Origin: Caulochytrium protostelioides
Lineage: Eukaryota > Chytridiomycota > Caulochytriomycetes > Caulochytriales > Caulochytriaceae
Assembly (NCBI GenBank): GCA_003615045.1
Contig: ML014188.1
Location: 1 to 64,000, forward strand
Length of the DNA stretch: 64,000 bases
Reading direction: 5' to 3'
Below, in pieces: positions 9,474 through 19,372 of the stretch. Every line of letters starts with the position of its first letter. Positions within the stretch are counted from its first letter, which is position 1. Under the pieces are notes generated by a model, which saw only the letters and a list, made by a program, of their open reading frames with translations, made no database searches and had not been told where the DNA came from. Both the position numbers and the translations under genes were made by a program.

Positions 9474-9905
9474 TCACCGACGAGCAAGTCTTCGGTCCTC
9501 TCGCTCTAAAAAAATTACATTGTCCATTTTGAAGAAAATTCTATGCCTTCTCCCGTGGGAGTCGATGAATGTGTCTGGATTCAATCGGGTGAAAACCGTC
9601 GGGCGGCAGCCAGTAGCTTCCATCAGCAGCAGCATCCGCTTGTTCTCGCAACTGCAGTATGCGTGGTCATAGTGGCCTTGATGTACATACTTCTGAACAA
9701 GCAGTTTTTCCACTTCGGTCAAAATCGTAAGTTCTTTCATAAGGTAATTCCGCGATGTAGGCGCATTGGGAAAAAGCAATTCATGCAGTAGCCGCGGAGG
9801 TGCTTGCCTTTGATGACAGAGTCGCATTTGGATGATAGGCAGCGTACAATGAAAACTATGCTTACCGCTGCCGCTGGCTTGTCAGGATACGGCGCTCAGC
9901 AAGTG
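9474..9905 (-). pseudogene. Fragment of a protist/giant-virus nuclease-like family (CENKR family)
   Basis: The minus strand encodes the hallmark blocks of a repeat-rich family common in oomycetes, other protists and large DNA viruses. First comes a Cys pair region (CDSVIKGKHLRGYCMNCFFP, upstream of 9775), then NAPTSRNYLMKE, then YDHAYCSCENKRMLLLMEA, then RPTVFTRLNPDTFIDSHGRR and HRIFFKMDN. In family members the ENKR and R.NPD segments belong to a restriction-endonuclease-like fold (inferred), preceded by short Cys/His zinc repeats. Here the Cys block and the SRNY block are in different frames (one base missing after FFP, near 9776). The region normally between SRNY and the CENKR block (IDE.QH) is shortened, and no proper N-terminus exists. 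It therefore looks like a decayed fragment of a formerly mobile or laterally acquired gene, not a working protein. Confidence 0.6.
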
Positions 9906-10651
9906 GACCGCGTGTCGGCGGGCAACCCGAACACGGGGCTTAGCACCGCATGGGCACATCCTGCCACCTGTTCTGCCCCGCGACGAGACACACCCCAGCA
10001 GACCTGACGGGCGAGGCCAGGTGGGGTCGGGTGTTTTCACCGGCGTTCAGGTCGCGGTTACGACTTGCTCTTGCTCTTGCTCTTGCTTTTTCTCTTGCTT
10101 TTGCTCTTGCTTTTGCTCTTGCTCTGGCAAGAGAGGCAAGGCCTGGTGCGTTGCCAGCGCTGTGCTCTTCATCCTAGCGGATACCAGTTCGGCCGCCGTT
10201 CGGCCTCAGATAAGTCCGCCGTGAGGAAGACAATGCGCTGAGGCATCGATGTCTAACAGAGGCGAGCGAGCGAGCTGAAAGTTTGCTATGTAGCTTAACT
10301 GTTGTGCCGTTACGATTCTAGCTTCGAGCGTTCCAAATCGCTGAAGCGCCGTGGCACTGTGCCCCTTCGCAGGCCTCGCAACTCCGTCCTGCCTCCGTCC
10401 ACCGGTCCTGCCTGCCGTCATCCGGACCCCCTGCTACCCGCAAACGGCGCAATCCGCGTGGGATCTGCGCGCGATCTTAGCATTCGCATACCGCTCGGAC
10501 GTGTGATACCCTAAAGTTTGGCTTCTTGCCCGCGAAGCAACAAGTCCACGACGCACGTTCCGGCATTCGACTGCCTGCGCACGCGGCGGTCCATAGACCT
10601 GCCACTCGACAGCAGCGCATCGTCACGCCGTTTCGCATCTGTCAGACGACC
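9906..10651. other. Intergenic region with microsatellite
   Basis: No supported gene. It contains the hexamer tract described separately, then about 500 bases without a recognisable signal before the small Ala-rich ORF. Confidence 0.5.
10064..10127. repeat. (CTTGCT)n / (TTGCTT)n hexanucleotide microsatellite
   Basis: About ten imperfect copies of a CTTGCT/TTTGCT unit lie on the + strand, forming a strong pyrimidine-rich tract. Confidence 0.85.
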
Positions 10652-11065
10652 ATGCCTAGCTTCGTTCCATGGCGACAGGCCGCCACCCGCGCTGCCGCAG
10701 CGCGTGCCTTTCCGACAGCGGCATTCGTGCCGCATGCCATGCCTGCCGCGACCCCTGCCGCCGCAGCCGCCGCAGCGGCATTGCCTTCGGCGTCCGGTAG
10801 GAATCCTGGCGCATCGGGGCTCGGGGGCGCGAGCTTTGGTGCAGGCGCTGGCGCCCGGTTCTTTGCCTCATCCACGGCGTCGGCTTCGGCCTCGTCAGGC
10901 CCAACCGGCGCCCCCGCATCGGTCTCCGCATCACCGGCATCGACCCTGGCTGCCCTGGGCGGGACCGCGTGGGGTCGGCCACGTGCCTTGGTCGATGCGA
11001 TGGCCGCCGAAGGGCTCCTGCTTCGCCTGGCCCCCTGCAGTGACGCCCTGTTGGACGACAACTAA
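10652..11065 (+). CDS. Hypothetical small Ala/Ser-rich protein, possibly mitochondrial
   Basis: ORF of 137 codons from the ATG at 10652 (context GACCATGCC); the frame is open further upstream. The N-terminus FVPWRQAATRAAAARAFPT is basic and lacks acidic residues, like a mitochondrial presequence. The middle is Ala/Ser/Gly-rich. The C-terminus GRPRALVDAMAAEGLLLRLA ends in DALLDDN and looks like one amphipathic helix. The overall layout (presequence, low-complexity spacer, short C-terminal helix ending in DD) resembles the small gene at 8568. No family is recognised. The antisense strand is also open here, so the call rests only on the presequence-like start and position. Confidence 0.4.
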   Translation: MPSFVPWRQAATRAAAARAFPTAAFVPHAMPAATPAAAAAAAALPSASGRNPGASGLGGASFGAGAGARFFASSTASASASSGPTGAPASVSASPASTLAALGGTAWGRPRALVDAMAAEGLLLRLAPCSDALLDDN

Positions 11066-11235
11066 GATCTAAGAGTGCAACATCTCCGTCATAGAAAAAT
11101 GAAGTATTTAAACTATATTGCAAGCCGCCTATGGGCTCTTGGTCTCTATCGGGTCTATGAGAATAAGGAATGGAAGGGGAGTGGAAGGGAATAGAAGTGA
11201 TGCAAAAGAGCAATGAATGAACTGGCGGGCAAGAA

Positions 11236-13017
11236 TTAGGCTAAGCTCGCGACGACGGGTCCGAGCGCCGTGGCATAACCCATCATAGTCAGCACACCGA
11301 GAGTCGCGCGACCGATGGGACCGTAGCGCGTGTCCGCGCTCATGAAGCCGTCGAGGCCGACGCCCTGGGTGCCATACGGCCTCATCATGAACTCAGACGA
11401 GCCCTCATAATACTGGTTGTCAAAGTGACTGAACGAAGACCCTGGCTGCAGCTTCTGGGGCGTATACATCACTGCGGCGGCCCACGAAGTCTCAAAGTCA
11501 ACCTGCTCAGCCGCAGACATACTGGTAGTTGGCATGTCATTCGGAGTCACGAACAGCGACGGCGCCGTCGGGTACCAGGAGACAATAGCCTGTGTCTTGA
11601 TGCGCGTCGCGAGATTGAGGGCGGCTTGATAGCCGTCGGTGGTCGCGAACTGGCTTACAAAGACGTCGTCAGTCCATGCGGCATCCTCCAGCTGCGAGGT
11701 ACCCGTGGAAGCCTTCAGCGCGACCACGGTCTCGTCGATGCCGGCGCGGATGCGCTCTGCATACCCGTTCAACCAGATGCCGGACTCGGCAAGCGCCCAG
11801 CCACGGTCGGTGACGTACGGCAGGCCCATGCCGACGATGCAGCCGCCTTCATTGCGCAAGAAGTCTGAGGGGAACATGAGCGCCTTTATGGCCGCGCTGC
11901 GAATGCTGCCGGACAGGGTCAGATACGGATACCACGAGGAAGTGAAGCCCAGGCCGTGGATAAACTCGTGCACCAGCGTTTGTTCCATGTCATAGTAGCT
12001 TGTGACACTCGCGCTGGAAACGGGCTGGTCGCCGCTCGTGTACAGCGGCACCGACGAGCGGCCGAGTTTGCCCATGAAGCCATTGATAAAGTCGGCATAG
12101 CCGGCATCAGTATCGTCGTTCTTGGGGAACCACCATGCAAAGTCGGCGTTAAAGTTGGCCACAATGTCGTACACGACGTTGTTACTCGTGAAGCTGGAGT
12201 CGCCAAAGACAGCGTCGTCCGGGATGTGCTGCCGCACAAGACTCGAGGGATAGGTGACGTTGGACCATACGCCGAGTGCGGCGGCCGATTGGGGCGAGAA
12301 TGCATACCAGGCCGTGGGACCGGCGCTGCCAAGAACCGAGTCCACGTCGTCACACACCGCGGCCACGCTCGCATTGGGATCGGCCATGTCCAGCCGCTGC
12401 TGGCAGAACGAGTAGACGTTCATAGAAATCCAGACGGGATGGGTCAGATCGACGGTCTGGGCGATGCGCGAGATGGCCCGATGCACCGAGCCGTAAGCTT
12501 CGCTGCAGAATGCTGTCATGATCGACGCGTCGTTGCGAGTCGGCGACGGCGCACATTGCATGTCGACGATGAAGGACGATCCTACCGCGAACCGCAAGGT
12601 CGTGTTGGTACCAACCCCAAAGGCGCCCGGATCGGTCACGATGTCGCGTCGAGCCAGGTGGCGTTTGGGATTCCGCACCGTCGCGGTCAGATTTGCGAGC
12701 GAAGCCTTGGTCGTCCAAGCGTAGCTGGGCGCCGATCCTGTTTCATCGTATGCTACGATCGTATACACTTGCTCAGCCAGGACACTGGCTTTTTGGGCCA
12801 CCGCATCGACAACCGCCTGAACCGTCTCCAGAGAGAGCCGCGATGCAGACTGAACGGGTGCTTCGGATGCCTGAAGAAGCACGACGGGTAGGGCTCTGCC
12901 ACGCGGCAGCGTCAGGCTCGCCAGAACGAGGAGAACAGCGATGCCGAGCCATGACCTGCGCCATGCGCCATGGTGGCGTTGGGATGCCGATCGGGTTCTA
13001 GTTTCGCAGATAGACAT
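11236..13017 (-). CDS. Leishmanolysin-like (M8) secreted zinc metalloprotease
   Basis: Protein of 593 residues from ATG 13017 (CACCATG). Residues 15-45 form a hydrophobic signal peptide (SWLGIAVLLVLASLTL), so the protein is secreted or surface-bound. The zinc motif HEFIHGLGF is at about residues 350-358. The third zinc His is probably in SHFDNQYYEGSSEFMM (His near 531), which also carries the Met-turn (EFMM). The C-terminus GRATLGVLTMMGYA matches the family end. M8 proteases degrade extracellular proteins; in unicellular eukaryotes they are often expanded and linked to host or prey interaction. The spacing between HEFIH and the third His, about 177 residues, is much longer than in Leishmania GP63 (about 65-70), as in other non-kinetoplastid members with an insertion. 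The pro-region Cys of the cysteine switch was not identified. The gene stands alone, convergent with the small ORF at 10652. Confidence 0.92.
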   Translation of the reverse strand: MSICETRTRSASQRHHGAWRRSWLGIAVLLVLASLTLPRGRALPVVLLQASEAPVQSASRLSLETVQAVVDAVAQKASVLAEQVYTIVAYDETGSAPSYAWTTKASLANLTATVRNPKRHLARRDIVTDPGAFGVGTNTTLRFAVGSSFIVDMQCAPSPTRNDASIMTAFCSEAYGSVHRAISRIAQTVDLTHPVWISMNVYSFCQQRLDMADPNASVAAVCDDVDSVLGSAGPTAWYAFSPQSAAALGVWSNVTYPSSLVRQHIPDDAVFGDSSFTSNNVVYDIVANFNADFAWWFPKNDDTDAGYADFINGFMGKLGRSSVPLYTSGDQPVSSASVTSYYDMEQTLVHEFIHGLGFTSSWYPYLTLSGSIRSAAIKALMFPSDFLRNEGGCIVGMGLPYVTDRGWALAESGIWLNGYAERIRAGIDETVVALKASTGTSQLEDAAWTDDVFVSQFATTDGYQAALNLATRIKTQAIVSWYPTAPSLFVTPNDMPTTSMSAAEQVDFETSWAAAVMYTPQKLQPGSSFSHFDNQYYEGSSEFMMRPYGTQGVGLDGFMSADTRYGPIGRATLGVLTMMGYATALGPVVASLA

Positions 13018-16000
13018 GGTGTAGGAGGAATCGGATAATCTGAAATGATAAGGAATCACGAGACCGGTGATGTGGCCGCCTGTCGCAGTGGGGATCAAGT
13101 TGTTGTTCTATGTTGATGGTGATGGTGAACTATGCAAACTGGCACATTAGCATGGCCTGATTATGGTATCCCGTCCATCTCGATTCATACCTGTATGACT
13201 TTCAATGGATGTTTCTTCATGGTACGCCGGTTGGCCATGCAGGAGCCCAAGTTGAGCTTCGGTCATTGCGTTCAACCGTCGCCAACGATGGCACCAGCTT
13301 ACCCTCGACGCCCTGCACAGAGTCGAGCAGGGCTCTCACGATCCATCGGGCCCTGCTCCGTACGTGTGGTTCAGCGGGGGCTAGCATACCTCCTCCTCAG
13401 AAGCCCGCCGGATTCATCTCTTCCAGTGACCACGTTGCTAAGGACCCGTCTTTCGTTGGGATACGGGCGTTGCCAAGGTCCGCTCCCGCGTCTATCGTGC
13501 GATGCCAGACGAGAAGACCCGAGACGCGCTCCACTTGTCGCAGTCTCTGACATGGCCCTTTGCGTCGCGACCGGCCCAGTCGCTTCACAGAAATGGCCCA
13601 GCAGCCTTCTTGGGACCCAACGATCGGCTAGCGACGTGTTTCTCCGCCTAGTGATGGTTCTCACAACACGCTTTCCCCGCGTCTTTGGGCCAGATCGACG
13701 CCAATCGACGGTCTGAGACGGCAGACGTCCGGCGGAGGGTGGACATGCGCGCGCTCTGGCTCGATGGGTGTGATGAGCAGGGTCTGTTGTGCTAGATGCA
13801 TCACCAAGGAAAAAGAAAACGCCGACGACGACGGATGGCCTTGAATGGCATCGAATGGCACCATGCCATGTGTTGATAGCACGGCGGCGACCGGAGCATA
13901 TCTTCTGCGTGCGCGACTTCCCGCCGGAACCTCCGCCATGCCATCCCACAACACAACAATGCATGATTGCCGCGCCGGCTCGTCGCGCCGATCGGATGGG
14001 GCCCGCCTTATGCCGCGAGGGCGGTGGATGACGACACGACCCCCCTCCCCACCGCCGCAGCAGATCCTCCCCTCGGCCCGTCCCGATTCAATCTCCGCTA
14101 CATCCTGCCGCGGGCTCGAAAACGCGCCGGGCAACCGTAACGATGGGCCCACACTGGCATTCCGTGCCTGCCGGACCCTCCGCGATGTATCAATCACGCT
14201 TTCTGCCACTTGAAACCAGATCATATACTTTGGCGTGAAAAGCAAAAAAAAAAAATCCGACCGGCTTGGTTCGTGTCGCCACATCAGCATACGCGAGCCA
14301 GCGAGGAATCAATAGCGCTAATGCGCGGTATCAGCGCTAGTCTGCAGCGTCAGCGCCGATCATGACAGCAGCGATCGACCTTGACCCGCCAGCGCTTTAG
14401 TCCCCTTGTCCGCCGTGGCCGATGCTGCAAACGTATGACACAGACATCTTTTCACAGCGAGAGGACCGGGTTCGTATCTGTTCAACAATGCTTGAGAGCA
14501 AGAGTGATGAACGTGAGGTTCGCGTCCGACATGAGAATGGCACTGACCGCGCGCCACATCGCCGTGCGTGGACAAGAAGCTTTTGGCGATCCATTGCTGA
14601 GCTTCACTCTATGGACGGGATGTGGTGCTGGCCAGTCGTTCATACGGAGTTTCATTCCTCAATCATCTCATCGCCCTCGAGTCGCTCGTGCGTCACACCC
14701 GGCCAACCGCTTCTCTTCCTCGTCGCCACTTGCAGACCGTTGGGCAGCCACGTCATTTCTGGCGGTGCATGCGGCGATCCTTGGCGTTTTCGAAGGCTAG
14801 ACAAACCGCCAAGACCGGCCTTACAGGAGTCTTAGCGATCGGCCGCCCACGACGAAGAGCCCCAGGGGGCCAGTCGGGCCGTCGCGGTGAGGAGTGGGGA
14901 ATCAGTGGCGTCTCAATGCGGTTTTGGCCGGTTGCCACTCGCTCACCGCTGTTCGTGTGGAGTTCTGGATTGTCTCGTGAGATAATCACCGCTGGGGCAA
15001 CGTTGTCCCCTCGTTTATTTTTACGCAGCGCATTTTTGACCCATCTTCATTTTTAGTTTCGGATGTTTCGGTAGGGTCTCCTGCCGCCCTGGAGGGAGGG
15101 AGAGGTGGGTGTTTGCCGATCGCCGTGAACCCTGGGGGTCCCTCACTTGCTGCCGTTGCCGGGCGTCGCGACCCTCCCGAGCATCGTATGCGGCGTTCGC
15201 GAAGGATGCAAATCGTCTCGGCAAAGCGCCCCGACCCCGGGACGGCATCATCGCCATCTCCAACGCCAAGCATCACAGCGATGGTCCGCCCAGAGGGGTC
15301 CTGAGCGGAATGGTCGGCAAAGCGCCTCCACCCAGGTAGGTTTTTTTCTGGCCTCGCCATATTTGGAGACCATCGTTGGCGCCCGATCGCTTACCATGTG
15401 ACTTGGTTTTGGCGGACGAACACTCGATCCGGCGTGCCGCCCTGTATGCCTGTATGCCGCCGTAAAGATGTGGCGCGCTCACATCAGCGGAGGATTCCGT
15501 GAGGACGGCGTGACGACTTGCTTTGCCTGTAGCTCGGACGGCGGGAGGCGCTTCCGCGCGACCGCCTTCCGGAGCCGGCGTACCGTCCAAGGGAGCTGGA
15601 GGCGGCCGATCGTGATGACCTACAGCAGACAACGGCGCCCATCGAATATAAACGGCAGGGGCCAAACCCTACATGATATCGGCTATGCATTCAATGGTTA
15701 ATGTCCGGCCCACGTTTCTCGTTGCGTGGAGAGCTCGAATGGCGTGGAGTCCGTTAAGCTGACAGACGCCCCGAAGAAAGATATCTCATACTCCCACGCA
15801 TATTCGATTCAACTATTGCCTTTTGACGATCTTGGGACAACCTGTCCGTTTTGGCACTGCTCGTTGGCATCCCGTATCGTCTTGTTTATAGTCACTTCTA
15901 CTACTGCGTTCTTTTCCCCGAACACCTACCGCATCTCACCGTTCGTCATTCCGCCATACGTTCATTCCGCTGCACTAGTGTATATAGTAGTTACCCGTGC

Positions 16001-16361
16001 TAGCGCCGTCAATTTCCGTTCTTTGACGTTTGAACCACACGGCTGCATTTTCGGCCTTGGCATGACCGAATTGCCTTCCTCTCACTAAGATCATTCATCC
16101 GCTACACTGACAAAACCCACAAAAAAGTACCCATTGACTTCAACGAAAAACCAAAAAAAAAGGTACCCCGCCATTACGACGCTTTTGGCTGGGCCCCCAT
16201 TTGACGTCCCGCATTCTCTTTTCGTAATCGTGATTTTTTAGCACTCTCGCTTGGCCACCTGCCCCATCCTTGGCTGCCAACATTTTTTTCAGCTTAATAT
16301 CTCGTTGGCGCGCGGCGGGCCGCCCTCCTCGTCAGCGCCCCTGTGCTGCGACTCGATCGGC
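13018..16361. other. Large intergenic region, no supported gene
   Basis: About 3.3 kb between the divergently oriented leishmanolysin and C2H2 genes. It contains several overlapping open frames of 120-209 codons on both strands, but none with a motif. It also has A/T-rich stretches, poly-A runs near 14241 and 16152, and T/C-rich sequence near 15830-16250 that looks like promoter and 5' leader of the zinc-finger gene. No tRNA or relic was seen. Confidence 0.45.
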
Positions 16362-18317
16362 ATGTTCGCTGCCAACTCGGAGATGATGATCCCGTTGCCA
16401 AGCGCGATTAGCCGATCAAACTTGGATCTGATTAAACAGGACTCTGGCCCGACATCGACACCGAACGTGAGCGGCATGTCGGAGATGATTGGCCGTCCGG
16501 GGGAAAGCGCGGCCATGGCGATGCCTATGCCGCTCGGCGCGGCGCATCCGGTCGCGATGTCCATGCCAGACTTTCATCTCGGACAAACTGCCATGATCTC
16601 GTACCCGGGCTCGTCCACGCACTCGCTAGATGAGCATGCAGCCGCTGCTTTCAATGATGCTCGCCACCTGTCGCAGGGGCACTCGCAACAGTCGCATCAG
16701 GTGCACGCGCAGCAACATCATGCCCAATCACAGCATCAGCAGTCGACATCGCAGGGGTACCAAGCCGCCAACCACAACTCGCCCGAGTTTTTCCAAGGCC
16801 AGATCTTGCATTTCATGGGCTCGGCACCGACATCACAGGGCCTTTATGCATCCTCGCCACAACTCAACACCGCGCAGGGCCACGGCCACCACTACAATGC
16901 GCACTACGCTCCGGCCCTCGCGGGCCCCCAGTACCACGGCGCGACGGACCAGCCTATCTACGCCAATTACATGGAAAACCTCTATATGAACCAGGCCATG
17001 TCGACCTTTCCCATGGGTTCGCCCGCCCTGAAACCGTCGGCCTCCATGATCTCGGTTCCCTCCCTGATGGGCTCTCGCCGATCGTCCTTTTCCTCGGCCA
17101 CCGGCCCGCTTCGGCGGAGCAAAGCCCCGCGTGATGTCCGCACCAAATCTTCCGTGGTGCTGTTAACGGACGAGACGGACGCGTCGCTGCTGGACCCGAG
17201 CATGAGCAGCCAGCCGCATCTTCCGAAGCGCGGCCGTCCGTCCAAACGCAACGGCAACTATGCCGCCAGCGAAGCCGGCAACGACGGCTCCGGCGGGCCT
17301 GGCACGCCCCACATGGCACCTAACAACGCGGCGGGCTCGGACAACGATGCCTCGGCCAGCGGGAGCACCTCACCGGTCACGGGGACCGCTTCGCCGGCCC
17401 TGCTCGCGCATACCGCGGCCATGGTGGCGGAGCAGATGGACCGTGTCGTGCCGGTGCTGGACCCGACGACGCGTCGTGCCACGTACACGTGTCCGAGCGT
17501 TGACTGCGGGCGCACCTTCACCCGCCTCCAGAACCTGCGCTCGCACCTCGCCTGCCACAGCGAGGCGCGCCCCTTTGCGTGTGGCGCCTGCCGAGCTCGG
17601 TTCCGCCGCACTACCGATCTGGCCCGCCATGCGCGTCGCCACTCCGGCGCGCGTCCATTCCAGTGCGCCGGGTGCGGCCATAGCTTCGCGCGCCGCGACG
17701 CCCTTAAGAAGCATGCCGAGACGCTGCGCGGCTGCCGTCCGAAGGCGATGCGCAAGGGTTCCATCGGCAGCGCCGCCGCCGCCGGCGACTCTCTGTCCTC
17801 GTCCATGTCGTCGCTCCATGATGAGATGGACGAGAGCCACCGCCACCATGCCCACAGCGGATCCGCTTTGCATCACTACGCGCAGCAAACCCACCACCAT
17901 ACCCACGAGCTCCAGAACGATCACGGCTATGGGTATGATCGCGAGGAGATGGATGCGTTCCCGCCCCACATGAGCCGTGAGCTGAGCGACCATCACGACG
18001 CCATCGCCTTGCATGCCAGCCAGATGGAGCACGGCGGCTACGACCACGACGGTACGATCGCCGTCATGGGTCCTGGGGCCGTCGGCGGCATGCCTCCCGT
18101 TGCATCGTCGCAGGCGACCGTGACGTCGTACATGATGCCCGAACATGCGCTGCTGACGCCGCTCGCGACCCCGCAGAACTTGCCGATCACCAAGACGCTG
18201 ACGCCGATGCCGACCATGTCGGAGTTGGCGGCACTGACGGTGCCTGGCGACAATGCGGGCCTATCGGGTGAAGAACACCTCGACAGCTTCTTTTCTGAAC
18301 CCTTCCCGTTGGTTTAA
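16362..18317 (+). CDS. C2H2 zinc-finger transcription factor (three fingers)
   Basis: Protein of 651 residues from the first ATG in the frame (16362); an in-frame TAG lies about 120 bases upstream. Residues 1-360 are Met/Gln/His/Ser-rich with poly-Gln/His stretches (activation-domain-like). Residues 260-300 carry Arg/Ser-rich and basic segments (KRGRPSKRNG, AT-hook-like, near residue 289). Three C2H2 fingers lie at about residues 375-460: CPSVDCGRTFTRLQNLRSHL, then CGACRARFRRTTDLARHARR, then CAGCGHSFARRDALKKHAET. Their linkers are of the HSEARPF and HSGARPF type. The tail is His/Asp/Met-rich. Fungal proteins of this type are nuclear DNA-binding regulators; the arrangement is Crz1/Msn2-like, but no calcineurin-docking motif was identified and the target genes cannot be read from the sequence. 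Confidence 0.88.
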   Translation: MFAANSEMMIPLPSAISRSNLDLIKQDSGPTSTPNVSGMSEMIGRPGESAAMAMPMPLGAAHPVAMSMPDFHLGQTAMISYPGSSTHSLDEHAAAAFNDARHLSQGHSQQSHQVHAQQHHAQSQHQQSTSQGYQAANHNSPEFFQGQILHFMGSAPTSQGLYASSPQLNTAQGHGHHYNAHYAPALAGPQYHGATDQPIYANYMENLYMNQAMSTFPMGSPALKPSASMISVPSLMGSRRSSFSSATGPLRRSKAPRDVRTKSSVVLLTDETDASLLDPSMSSQPHLPKRGRPSKRNGNYAASEAGNDGSGGPGTPHMAPNNAAGSDNDASASGSTSPVTGTASPALLAHTAAMVAEQMDRVVPVLDPTTRRATYTCPSVDCGRTFTRLQNLRSHLACHSEARPFACGACRARFRRTTDLARHARRHSGARPFQCAGCGHSFARRDALKKHAETLRGCRPKAMRKGSIGSAAAAGDSLSSSMSSLHDEMDESHRHHAHSGSALHHYAQQTHHHTHELQNDHGYGYDREEMDAFPPHMSRELSDHHDAIALHASQMEHGGYDHDGTIAVMGPGAVGGMPPVASSQATVTSYMMPEHALLTPLATPQNLPITKTLTPMPTMSELAALTVPGDNAGLSGEEHLDSFFSEPFPLV

Positions 18318-18595
18318 GATTCCGCCCCTTCCGTCACCATGGGAGTCCTGAACACCTATCACGATACGTACCGCGTGTGTCTCTCTAGGGCTTGTGCGCC
18401 AGGTGTTGGAACTCGTGACAGACTGGGTGCGTGGTATAGAACGTTATGGGTACTGATTGGTTCGAGATGAGACGAAAACAACTTTGAATTGCTTCATATT
18501 TTTCTAAGATATAGGCCCGTCCTTGTTCAACTCGAATACTATTCCCTCCCTGGTACCCCCAGGTCTCCCACAGAGGAAGTCCACATTCGGTTCAT
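18318..18595. other. Short intergenic region, 3' flank of the zinc-finger gene
   Basis: No gene. It becomes A/T-richer from about 18450. Confidence 0.5.
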
Positions 18596-19200
18596 TGTCG
18601 GATGAGCTTGCCGACCACGGGCTGCAATGAGGCCTGCGGGAGTGTGGCTCGAGACCTTCGGTCTGACCCGTGAAGCCAGCAGCGTTATTCAATGCGGCAG
18701 AGAGATCGCAGTTCACAAACTTGCCGTTGGTGGCATCACACCAAGGCAAGTTTATGAGCCGCAAACCTTTCACCATTGTGAACAGCAAACCTCGATCCAC
18801 GGTCCTGAAACCCGGGCACCGCTGGCGGTGCCCGAGTTTCAGGACCGCATTCGTCTGGGCATACAACCGGGTCCTGCGGATCCGGATGACCGGCGTCGGC
18901 TCGGCCGGAGGGGCGCCCGCCCGAGACGCGCGAGAGATCGGTGCGACCTTCGGGTCCGGGAGTTTAACCCTGGTCATCCGATTTGTCTCGGCATGCGCCT
19001 GGGTCGTCCGGAACTCGTCCACCAGGATGATGCGAAACCGCTGGGCACACCCCCGGTCCGCTCGAGCCGTTGGAACGGCGATCTCGCGCTGGCCGCCGGG
19101 GCAAACTTGGAAGCGCCATAGGCCACCACCATGGGTTTCTTGTGGACCCCTCGTTTCGGAGAAAAGTCGACCGGGCGACTAAAGTCGCGCGATTTACTAC
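18596..19200 (-). pseudogene. Fanzor-type nuclease relic, copy B
   Basis: On the minus strand, in order: KRGVHKKPMVVAYGASKFAP (about 19155 down to 19096), a one-base frame change, then GEIAVPT-like sequence, then VDEFRTTQAHAETN (about 19022 down). A Thr/Pro-rich stretch follows with RLYAQTNAVLK, LPWCDATNGKFVNCDLSAAL (18713-18684 region), and finally LQP..GKLIRQ and TGA in the third frame. The catalytic-type block NRDLNAALNI has decayed to NCDLSAALNN (Arg to Cys, Asn to Ser). There are at least two frame changes. It is a dead copy of the same element as A, C, D and E and is the longest at its 5' side. Confidence 0.78.
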
Positions 19201-19353
19201 TTAATCGCCGTCTCGTGTCCAACGACAACAAAACATTTGCGATGCACGTCAATCCACAAAAGCGAATGCCGCTGCAGACATCGAAACACATGATGGTCCT
19301 GACCTCCGCGGCAGACAGCGTCTTCGCCATGGGCTCGCGCAGCTTTTGCAATT

Positions 19354-19359
19354 TTTATT
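19354..19359 (-). terminator. Putative polyadenylation signal AATAAA for the Ariadne gene
   Basis: AATAAA on the minus strand lies 14 bases after the TAA stop of the RBR ligase gene, within an A/T-rich tract. Confidence 0.55.
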
Positions 19360-19372
19360 AATTAATGGATCT

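Noticed and set aside
10064-10127. Hexamer tract as a CRISPR-like or telomeric repeat
   Set aside because: There are no spacers and the unit (CTTGCT) is not a known telomere repeat; it is an ordinary microsatellite.
11956-12891. 311-codon plus-strand frame opposite leishmanolysin
   Set aside because: It is a shadow of the protease gene.
18420-18480. GGTTCGAGATG as a possible tRNA B box
   Set aside because: The last bases do not fit the B-box consensus and no cloverleaf arms can be drawn around it.
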